The notes beneath the pieces are model-generated. The model saw nothing but the letters and a program-made list of their open reading frames with translations. It ran no database searches and had not been told where the DNA came from. The position numbers and the translations under genes are program-made. This document shows positions 16,455 to 24,015 of a stretch of DNA of 24,015 nucleotides, piece by piece; the stretch's first letter is position 1; the number at the start of each line of letters is the position of its first letter. Source of the DNA: Chara braunii (Eukaryota > Streptophyta > Charophyceae > Charales > Characeae); the NCBI GenBank assembly GCA_003427395.1, contig BFEA01000868.1:326171-350185 (forward strand), given 5' to 3'.

Positions 16455-16521
16455 GCCACGTGGCACGCATCGATCAGCTCAGAGGCCACGTCAGATGACG
16501 GGAGAGCCACCCTGACGTGTC
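16455..16521. promoter_or_regulatory. cluster of three ACGT-core (G-box/C-box-like) sites
   Basis: GCCACGTGGC (16455-16464, a perfect 10-bp palindrome), GCCACGTCA (16485-16493) and TGACGTGTC (16513-16521) lie within 67 bases. Plant bZIP and bHLH factors bind such cores; bHLH factors of other eukaryotes also bind CACGTG. The cluster lies about 250 bases upstream of the minus-strand ORF ending at 15607. The same palindrome also occurs at 14356-14365 and 15249-15258. Confidence 0.4.
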
Positions 16522-16990
16522 GCACGAGGAGCAGGCCGGGCCGTGCCGGCCGGTCCCAGGCGGGGGACCAAGGTGCAAGCGGTCCGTAACGCAGCGTGTT
16601 TCTTGTTCCTCCCTTATTTCCAGGATGTTGCCCATCCTTTTCTTCTCTCCTTCAATAGCTACACAATCACTTCCCATCAGAGCTGGCTCTTTCTTTAGTA
16701 TTTGCACCCATGCCTTTTTTCCTTTTTTTTTTTTTTCAGGGACAAAGGCTCCAATCTATTCATGGGAAGCAGAGCACGTGCTGGGAACCGGGCCCAGCGT
16801 CCCCATGCTTAAGGAATGCAAACGATGATTTGTTTAAGGTTATCCTCCACCCTATGGCAGTACTTGAGAGTGGGCTGGAGTTGTTTCTCTGTTTTCGAAT
16901 CGAATCTCTCCCAGTCCCTGAGATCTCCCACCTCCATCAACAAATATTCAAGACAAATGGAATTTATACGGAGAAGATGACATGAGTCTT
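16474..16990 (-). pseudogene. third LINE fragment, interrupted by a SINE
   Basis: On the minus strand, 16990-16812 encodes VGDLRDWERFDSK and LKYCHRVEDNLKQIIVCIP. This parallels IKDIWDKDTKDW and LRYCYHQMESLEQIIELIP of the plus copy at 8980-9120. The parallel continues after the inserted SINE (16714-16801) with WVQILKKEPALMGSDCVAIE, against WIRILKRGPKLVMNDWVAIR. Removing the SINE and one target copy keeps the two parts in one frame. Similarity fades beyond about 16590. A stop right after IVCIP and the lack of the rest show that it is a dead fragment. Confidence 0.75.
16707..16808 (-). mobile_element. short-form structured retroposon with 7-bp target-site duplication
   Basis: CCCATGC occurs at both borders (16707-16713 and 16802-16808). 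Between them, on the minus strand, lie GGGACGCTGGGCCCGG, TTCCCAGC, ACGTGCT, a TCTGCTTCCCATGAATAGA stretch, TTGGAGCCTTTGTCCC, TG and an A-rich tail (A14, GG, A6). The short form lacks the second hairpin of the long copies. The insertion splits a LINE frame that lines up again without it, which shows that this roughly 65-nt unit moved as an independent retroposon. The exact 5' base is ambiguous because the duplication ends in GGG on that strand. Confidence 0.85.
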
Positions 16991-16995
16991 TTTAG

Positions 16996-17080
16996 TTTTT
17001 TTTTTTTTTTTTTTTTTGGGACAAATGCTCCAGTCTATTCGTGGGGAGCAGCACGTGCTGGGAACCGGGCCCAACGTCCC
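16996..17080 (-). mobile_element. short-form structured retroposon with 22-base A tail
   Basis: On the minus strand from 17080: GGGACGTTGGGCCCGG, TTCCCAGCACGTGCTGC, TCCCCACGAATAGAC, TGGAGCATTTGTCCC, then 22 A (17017-16996). The body is 63 nt. GGGAC pairs with the terminal GTCCC, TGGG with CCCA, and TGCTCC with GGAGCA, giving a three-way junction. No clear target duplication is visible. Confidence 0.85.
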
Positions 17081-17086
17081 AAATAA

Positions 17087-17407
17087 AATGATACAAAGGA
17101 TTTGGAATACCAGGGCCATTACCTGGCTTTGGCTAAGAACAATCTGAGAACTACAAAAAGAGTTCAGGAGAATTTTAAGACAATCTGAGAATTTACCTAC
17201 CAACCTATTGCTAGGTTACTCAATCCACAGTTACTAAGTCCTTTTGTTTTTGAAAATATCTGGAAAGACTTGGAAAACTATATGAGCGGGGGGTCAAAAC
17301 TGAAACAACCTACTATCCAAAATTCCCCCTTCAACAGACGGAAAGTCTGTCCAGGCTTTCAGTCCGTGTACCAGAACTCACTTGATCTCATAGCCCCTTC
17401 ATGCTAG
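17087..17407 (+). pseudogene. open frame with one stop, unknown retroelement-like protein
   Basis: The frame starts at the border of the SINE at 16996-17080. It encodes DLEYQGHYLALAKNNLRTTK, a stop at 17186, then QPIARLLNPQLLSPFVFENI, WKDLENYMSG and NRRK, ending at TAG 17405. Composition is clearly protein-like (Asn, Leu, Lys, Gln). I do not recognise the domain. It may be another part of the LINE family or of an unrelated element. Its strand is opposite to the neighbouring LINE fragment. Confidence 0.45.
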
Positions 17408-17589
17408 GGTAACAGGGCACCGCAACCTTCCCCAGTACTAACCAACCTAGTTCTGACGGACAGGAAGTGCCTTCCTCCCTCGACACTTCCCTTAACGGCA
17501 AGCCCCTGACACAGGTTACAGGGTTAATACCCCGACGCCCGCTACGTTGAACGAACTGGTTATGCCTTCCACCCTCAGCATAACTCCAC

Positions 17590-18383
17590 AAGCCTCAAGC
17601 CCCCCCTAGGTCACAGAGCAAAAGCTCCAGCACCGGCCTGCGTCGTCCCAGGTTCGTTCTTCTAACCTACTTACCTAACATGCATTCCGCTATTGAGAGC
17701 CTCCTAATTAGATCCCATCCTCCGGTTCTAACCCCCCCCCTGCCCTCCTTCAGAAAAATTTGACTCAGACAAAAGCAGAGAAAACCCCGTCTACCCCCAC
17801 GAAACGAGAGGGAGGGAGGGAAAAATCTCCCCTCATCCTGTGGTGGTTCCAGTGTCCATTCGAAGCTCAACTATTCATGAAGAACTCACAAAAACTTCCT
17901 GAGATTACTCCTCCCTCAGAAACATTCCTCTGTCCTTACACTGTCTCCGCCGGAAGGTGCCCCTTCACCACACCAGCCCCAGTTCAGAACAACCCCCTAA
18001 ACGGTCATTCCCGCTCCCTCAGCAGCAATTCCTCCTAGAGTATGCCCTCGCAAAGCTGGAGTTCCCCCTTTCCTCCTGTCCCACCCCCTCCCAGTGAAAC
18101 AACCCTCTCTAGCTCTCATCTTGCTAAATTCAGCACCCTTTGTCCACTCTCCCCAACCGCCATACTGATCCGACCCGAAAATCAGCACAACCTAGAAAAT
18201 GACAATCCAACAATATCGCCCCTACCCTCTCAAGGACAACACCTCCCACCTTGTGTAGCCCTCGCAGGGAGGAGCTCCAATCCTGAGGAATTAACCCCGA
18301 CCAATACTTGTGAGCCCAAGCCCTACAATGCTCATGTTGAGCGTCAAGATTTCCATACCCCCCAAAACAGACTAAAACTATAG
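17590..18383 (+). pseudogene. Pro/Ser-rich open frames, unknown
   Basis: Two consecutive plus ORFs (17760-18038 and 18042-18383) are rich in Pro, Ser, Thr and Gln. A third frame holds FPLPQQQFLLEYALAKLEF near 18010-18065. The switching between frames suggests one disordered protein region broken by indels, as in retroelement ORF1 or gag-like regions, but the C-rich base composition alone could also produce it. Confidence 0.25.
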
Positions 18384-18418
18384 ATTCAAAAGGTGTCGAC
18401 AAAAACCTGAGCCCAATA

Positions 18419-18757
18419 CTAAGTAAAACTAAATAGCATCAAAATCAGAAAATTCATCGCTACACAGATAAGAATTGAAAAATAGAGACATCGCTAAGAC
18501 TAATTACTAAGTGAAAACTAATTAGCATCAAAATCAGAAAATCCATCGAAGTACAGATAAGATTGGTAAAAGGAAAATCGCTCAGACCGAATATACGATT
18601 TGATGACTTAGAAAATCCAAGTAGATAAACACAATAGAGAACCGATTATGATCTTCAACCGAACTTTCGACTCTAGTTTCCCGAACTCGAGGTTCATGAA
18701 ATCGCTCAGACCGTAAATCATGAAAATGCTCAGACAGTAAATCAGGACCGTAAATCA
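18419..18757 (+). repeat. AT-rich tandem repeats (88-bp and 24-bp periods)
   Basis: AGCATCAAAATCAGAAAAT with flanking CTAAGT...ACTAA and CATCG...CAGATAAGA occurs from 18419 and again from 18507. Further on, AAATCGCTCAGACCGTAAATC (18699) is followed by AAAATGCTCAGACAGTAAATC and a partial unit. GCTCAGACCG also occurs near 18580, so the two arrays share a motif. No frame is kept. Confidence 0.85.
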
Positions 18758-19696
18758 GGAATTACAAAGCAGAAGAAACAGATCAACAATCAAACTTTAC
18801 AGCAAACATACAAATTATCATTGGGATATACCATCAGCTGCCCTAATTAAGACTTTCAACCAATACTATGAAAATTTCCAATTGATTTATCCGACAAGAT
18901 TTATAATCGAAACCTAGAGCAATCATGGGGAACTTCAACACTAAGGAAATATTACAGAATTACTTTTCAAAGTGTGAGAAAGAGAGAAACCTATCTATAA
19001 AGAATCACTGACGATTGGCAGTGGTACATAAGACTATCGATTAGGATTCAAAACTAGATTAACTAATCACGAGAACGTAATCAGTATTATCATCAACCCA
19101 GACAACACGACCCTAAGTATGGCCTCTGGACTAATCCAGGACGTAACGATAAGAGCAACAATCCATCAAATAATCCCTCTCTCTTTTTCTTCAACAGCCC
19201 CTAACTTACCACAACTCCCTCAAACCCTACCCCAACATCTTCGGGGGAGGAAAACCACCTCCCATTACTAACACCTAGGCTCTGAGCAACGCTAGCACCG
19301 AAAACTTTGACGACCATCTTCCGTTTCCCAAAAGAAAACCAGAAAAAAGTGTGGCTCCACCTTACCTAACCCGTTAGCAAGGCGCCATAGGGGGTTCAAG
19401 CATCCGTCCATATCCACTTACCAGCCTGTTGAAGAAAAGAGGAGAGAAGACCTCATCACCAACACCAATCCGTTGCCCTTTCGAAATTCCGCCCTATTCG
19501 CATATCATCAAGAAGAGAACCCTCACGTGTGCCCAACAGTTGATGACGACTCCAACAACGAATCTTGCACGTCGGTTTAATCCACCAAAGCGATTAACAC
19601 ACCGACCCTAGCCACCCCCTCAACCCCCCGCTCTAAACCCTCTTCCTTTTACCCATCACCGCTCGTCACATGCCCTAACCGCATCATCTTCCATCG
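18758..19696. other. unassigned AT-rich then C-rich sequence
   Basis: I see no gene, RNA or repeat that I can support. Stops are frequent in all frames to 19400. A 60-codon ORF at 19429-19611 has no motif. Confidence 0.4.
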
Positions 19697-19806
19697 TGCC
19701 TCTCCGCTCGCTGCCACTCCCCATCGCCCTTCGTCGCCAAGCCCCTCATCCTTTCCTCCGCGCCTCTCCGCTCCCTGATACTCCCCGCCGCCCTTCATCG
19801 CCATGT
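19697..19806 (+). repeat. 64-bp period C-rich duplication
   Basis: GCCTCTCCGCTCGCTGCCAC with TCCCCATCGCCCTTCGTCGCC recurs 64 bases later as GCCTCTCCGCTCCCTGATAC with TCCCCGCCGCCCTTCATCGCC. C/T-rich low complexity. Confidence 0.8.
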
Positions 19807-20656
19807 GCGGTCCGCGCCTGCCCGTTCCTCCGTAGTCCGACGGCGAGCCTCATCGGCGGGGCGCAGCGCTCCCGGTCGCGGTGCGTAGGATGATGACATG
19901 AGTTTTACTTATCATGGCGTTATCAACTCCTCCCCCACAGCCTTGAAGACTGCATACCATCAAGGATACTCAATCCTTCTACTTATACGCCACTCAGATT
20001 TAGGACTCCTACATCGCTACGACTCTTTAAATATTTCCTTCCCCTATGAGCACAACCACGAGCGACTACGCTTGGTACCCACATCTCACTGATATAGGAA
20101 CTATGCGTGACCTCGCGCCTACGTTCATATCCAACTTTTTAACCTGATGCAGAAACACACCTATGTTCATTTTCATATTATGCCTCGGAACAATGTTTCC
20201 GTACTACCGCACCCGTTGCTAAGGTTAACCCTTAAACCACCTTGTGCCACCGTACACATAATTATTGCAAGAGACAAACAACATAAATTTTTTTAAAGTA
20301 ATATGCGTACGCATCCTCGCACTTCTCATAGCCCCTCGTACCATCCAGGTTCATCCCGAAGCAGCTACATCCTTCTGCTTACTCTGTCGGCCGCTCATAG
20401 GATCTGATTCTGTCGTCAGGGCGTATCCCTCAAGCGGGCCAACGATCCTCGGCTTCAGATGGCTTACGCCGCAGCACACACACTTAATTACTTGGATAAA
20501 TACAAAAAATAAAATAACATGAACAACCAAACCAACAATAGGCAAAATAATAGCAACCTCCCACCTTACTTGGCCCACCATTCCACTCAGGTCCATCCCG
20601 GATCAGCGCCTTCGTCGTACCTCCAACCTTCGTTACCCCTTGTTGCTGGGTCAGCA
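19807..20656. other. unassigned sequence downstream of the reverse transcriptase relic
   Basis: No feature recognised. CTTAAACCACC near 20230 resembles the left end of the TTAA foldback family, but no matching right end was found. Confidence 0.4.
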
Positions 20657-23113
20657 TCACTGCGTTGGTGAATCGCAGGATCCGATTCGTGGTTGTCCGT
20701 CGATTTGGCGAGCACACGTCCTTTTCGAACACAACCAATACTCACCGAGTTCAAACATCCTTTCCCAAAAAGGCATTTTTTCCCTTCTGCCCATCCAAGG
20801 AAGCCTTGCCAAAACCACTTTATCAGGGTAGTCCAGCTTCCACAGTTCTTCAATTAAGCTCAAAATGTTCAAGCATGTTAACCCCGGATCATTTGAATTC
20901 CAGGAAATCCTCAGGATAGTGTTCGCCACCGTGGCGAACTTGGCAGCCCAAGGCCCAAACGACGAGTAGTTCTTGTATGTCTGGAACCGAAGGGGCCCTT
21001 CGTCCCAGATTGAGTCCAGGTTCTTAAACTTGTGCGACATCAGTATAGTTGCTGGGGACCCACTCACAATTAGCCTAGTCTCCAAAAAATCAAGGACCCC
21101 CACACCAAGGTCCATTAGATCCTGCTGTAGGCCCAGGGGGTAAATCTCCTGAACCAACTCCAACCTTCGCTCAGCATTAGCAAGCCCCTCAGGGTCCCCT
21201 TCCCGAAAAACGATACTAGGAGGAGGTCGAAGGTGTTTTGCAACTGAAATTTTGTCAATCTACTCAGTTTGCTCAGATGCACAGTCTTCCACCCATCACC
21301 CCCATGGGATTTGCCACAGGTAATTGTTCTCTTCCGCACGTTAACTTTGATCCTTTGGATACCTTTCTCCCAAAATATTTCAATGATCCAAGACACAACT
21401 CGGCTAATCTCACAGTGAGGCAGTTGAGTAAACATCTCTTTGATATCATAAGTGCATGCCACAAAGTTAAGATTAGCATATCCCACTGCTCTTCCATGCT
21501 GATTGATCTTACCAATCTCAGTCTTTAGATTATTGATTGTCTGAAGATTGAAGTGCGACACATAACATTTTTTTATCAATGCGTTCAACGTCGTGGACAA
21601 AAAGCCGGACGCTGCCCTAAACGGGCTAGCGAACGACGGTACAATAGGTCGTTTCTTGTTCTTATCCTTCTCCTTGGGAATGATATAAGCATGCTGCAGA
21701 CCACCCTTTCCATCCCATCTAACAATCTTACCAAACTGGTCCTTCTCATGCCTTTCCCTTAGCTTGTTCAGAACAACCTTCTCAGACTCCACAATTTTTT
21801 CATAATTGTTATTCTCAATAAACACATGACCAACCCATTAAAGGCCTATGCCACACCTGTGACATATTCGCTTAAGATACATCCACCCGTGTTACTAACA
21901 CCATGTCTGCATATTGCCAGCCACTCAACCTGAATCTCAGCGCACACTACACCAGTGGTTCGTAAGCAATCTAGTGTTGTATTACAAGCTCGATTCAATT
22001 TTTTTTTGTGGTGAACGTGTTGGGGAAAGACACGTTCGTGGCATTAAACAGAAAAGGAATGGATTCCCTCAATTTCGCTTAGTTTGACTGCAACATGCCC
22101 ATTCACCATGGGCAGGCTAAATCCTGCGCACACACAGTCAAAAGAACTCTGTCGCGCAAAGGATTTGTGATTATGCAAGAGATCCCCAATAGTGTTAGCC
22201 TTTAACCACACCGCCTTTGTTCTCCTTGCATACAGGTCAGCTAGCGAACTTGGCAATACCATTTTCCTAATCCAAGATTTCACAACACCCTCCACTTTGC
22301 ACTTATCCACGGATGTGCAGAATGAAATCTTAATAATCGCATTTAGTTGAGGATTAATAAGAACCGTTTTTTGCATACATTTGTCAAAATACCACGGAGA
22401 ATCTGTCTTCCACGCCGCTGGTTAATTGATTTGATCCCGTTGTTCAGATCAATTAATTCCTCGAGTGAGTGTGTAAACAACTCTTTCCGTTTCCATGATG
22501 CCCTTAGCAATGCAATAAGTTAAGTTTTTTTCAGGTCAGTCTTTGTTTTTGTCAAAAATAATGCAGTAATAGACCAGACCCCACCACACTCAAATGCAGA
22601 TTTAGCATCTTAGAGCAGTCATTTCTCATTCCCTACTTCGATTTTCATAAAGCCAAATAGTAGAGTCACCAATCTCCAGGCCTTCAACCACCGGCTACTT
22701 TGATTATTGCTGATCTTCACCTTTTTTTTACGTTTCTCCTTCACCAGGGTCTTCAGGATCTTGAGAAAATCCGGTTCCTGCTCTATGCCAATAGACAGAC
22801 ACTCAAAAATCAAAGGTTCATTTACCCATCCACATGGCAGGTTTGCCGTTCTCTTCTTCCCCCGACACCTGCGTGAACCTTTTTCCTTGTTTTGCCCATT
22901 TCACGTCCAAACCCGGATTACAACTCTTGATAATCTCCCGCTCCATGCTTCCTACCACTACGTCCTGTCTAAACCAAATCGGGATTTGGATGTAATGTAC
23001 CAACCCGACTTTACGAAACCAATCGTGCACGTTGTAGGGGCCGTAACTTGAAGGACTTTCGAGCCTTGGTCGACCCCACTGCGGGTCCCATTTGGCTCGA
23101 CCCGCCCACGCTC
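20657..23113 (-). pseudogene. Penelope-like reverse transcriptase relic, frameshifted and lacking the palm core
   Basis: Read from 23113 downward, coding-like pieces follow one another in changing frames: YNVHDWFRKVGLVHYIQIPI at about 23040; LIFECLSIGIEQEPDFLKIL at about 22815; a basic stretch with ELFTHSLEELIDL near 22480; KANTIGDLLHNHKSFA and CAGFSLPMVNGHVAVKLS in the ORF 22376-22044; then the ORF 21825-21115. That ORF holds AYIIPKEKD (residues 46-54), KKRPIVPSFASP (57-68) and YDIKEMFTQLP (126-136, with the motif A Asp). The following part joins directly to IVFREGDPEGL and LGVGVLDFLETRL, which normally lie after the catalytic motif. The segment that should carry motifs B and C (the YxDD-type aspartates) is missing near 21240. 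The RPIVPS and motif A spacing, and the long N-terminal region, point to Penelope-like elements; other non-LTR types are possible. No GIY-YIG endonuclease was seen. Confidence 0.65.
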
Positions 23114-23400
23114 ACGCTCAGGGCGCGGGTCGTTCGTCCCAGGGGCACCCCCACCTAGTGCTATGAGATGGATGGGGATAGGCCACTTGCGAGAGGACTT
23201 TACCTTGGGGATGTAGCTCCGCTCTCGCGTCAAGATGGTAGCTCTTTGGTCACTCGCAGCGTTTTCTTGATTCAGTCAAGTCTGACCAGGCAATTGCTTT
23301 TTCCAATACTCAGGCAGTCCAGGGAGTTCATTGGGAGTTTGTCCTCTTACCGTGCGCAGGCCAAGCGTCATCCATTGGGCCACGCACCCTTTCACTAAGT

Positions 23401-23492
23401 CTAGTGGCTCGGGGCAGCCCCGACAACATCCTTGGGGCGAGGCGGCGTCGCCCGGACCCCTAGCCGCTATATTTTTTTGCGAGAGCCACTAG
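23401..23492. mobile_element. small three-hairpin foldback element
   Basis: CTAGTGGCTC (23401-23410) and GAGCCACTAG (23483-23492) are perfect 10-bp inverted ends. Inside, GGGGCAGCCCC forms a tiny hairpin and GGGCGA with TCGCCC (23435-23440, 23448-23453) forms another around GGCGGCG. It could be a MITE or a structured RNA. No target duplication is evident. Confidence 0.5.
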
Positions 23493-24015
23493 CATCACAT
23501 CCACCTATCCAAGGCAGCCCTTAGTTCTTCCAGGCTGCATTGCATTCTCGAGAGAGCCTTTGCAGTCAATCATCACGCAACCATATCCAAGCGTCTACCA
23601 TTCGTCCAAGCATCCGACCATCCGACCATACAACCCATCCCGCATCCACAGTTTATGCGAGGTCCAAGTCCATCCCTTAGCCAATTCTCCCACCCTAGTC
23701 CTCATCCGTGGCTCCAGCCCTGTCCAAATCGTCCCAGGCTACTCACCTGCGCAAGACCACACAAGTCAGATGACCAAGTATAATCCCCATTGGGGTCAAC
23801 ACATCGCCCCTTCCCACAATCCTAGGCCCCCTTTGTCTTCCCCTTATGAGTTCCCTTCCCTTTCCCATAAGCAAGCCATGCAATCGCCTTAGTCATGCAG
23901 TTCGGAAGGATGGTTGAGTCAAACTGACCTTGTTACAAAAACAACACTCCTTTCCGCTGTCACAAATGTTCTCAATAGTCTCGTATCCTTTCCTTCTTGG
24001 TGGCACAAGGGACCG
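23493..24015. other. unassigned C-rich sequence
   Basis: Loose CATCCAAGC/CATCCGACCAT repetition at about 23585-23650, otherwise nothing recognised. The 110-codon ORF (23560-23892) is Pro/Ser/His-rich with no domain and is probably due to composition. Confidence 0.4.

Noticed and set aside
20230-20260. Third TTAA foldback element
   Set aside because: CTTAAACCACC matches the left end, but no inverted partner was found within several hundred bases.
23195-23245. GGGGATGTAGCTC as the start of a tRNA-Ala
   Set aside because: The first 13 bases fit, but no D-loop, anticodon arm or T arm follows in the right positions.

Overview
The window looks like nuclear DNA from a large, repeat-rich eukaryotic genome. 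There is no bacterial-style gene packing, no rRNA gene and no intact long ORF. Instead there are decayed retrotransposons with poly(A) tails, foldback elements, microsatellites and many short open stretches broken by stops. Clustered ACGT-core (G-box-like) sites, mixed base composition, LINE-type and Penelope-type reverse transcriptase relics and polyasparagine-encoding trinucleotide tracts would fit a plant or streptophyte alga such as a charophyte. That placement is inference and is not proven by any single gene.

Layout. 1-900: a poly(G) run, then unassigned sequence with weak tandem duplications. 900-3660: nested repeats. These include two copies of a structured SINE-like element, an inverted and order-permuted repeat pair, a foldback transposon with TTAA flanks, two tRNA-like sequences, two direct-repeat blocks and a complete-looking Nextera mate-pair junction adapter at 3133-3168, which makes local contiguity doubtful. 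3700-4560: a 55-bp tandem duplication, a second TTAA-flanked foldback, another foldback and a SINE fragment. 4560-8890: mostly unassigned, with two short open stretches that look coding (5550-5711, 7293-7514), a GA repeat with a TATA-like box and a 31-bp tandem repeat. 8895-10569: 3' part of a LINE, with zf-RVT motif and poly(A) tail. 10541-11273: two unassigned open frames. 11364-13675: SINE copies and a second, inverted LINE copy. 14299-16112: a duplication of about 0.9 kb joined by a single N, each half holding an acidic, polyasparagine ORF on the minus strand. 16474-17080: a third LINE fragment interrupted by a short SINE with a 7-bp target duplication, then a second short SINE. 17087-18400: unassigned open frames. 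18400-20650: AT-rich tandem repeats and unassigned sequence. 20657-23113 (minus): a frameshifted Penelope-like reverse transcriptase relic that has lost its catalytic palm segment. 23401-23492: a small three-hairpin foldback.

The most interesting system is a very small poly(A)-tailed retroposon. At least nine clear copies or fragments occur in 24 kb, in a short form of about 63 nt and a longer form. The RNA sense can fold into a three-way junction, paired positions change together between copies, and one copy sits in a LINE reading frame with a clear target-site duplication. The same window also carries clear assembly warnings: the adapter, the N-joined duplication and the poly(G) edge.
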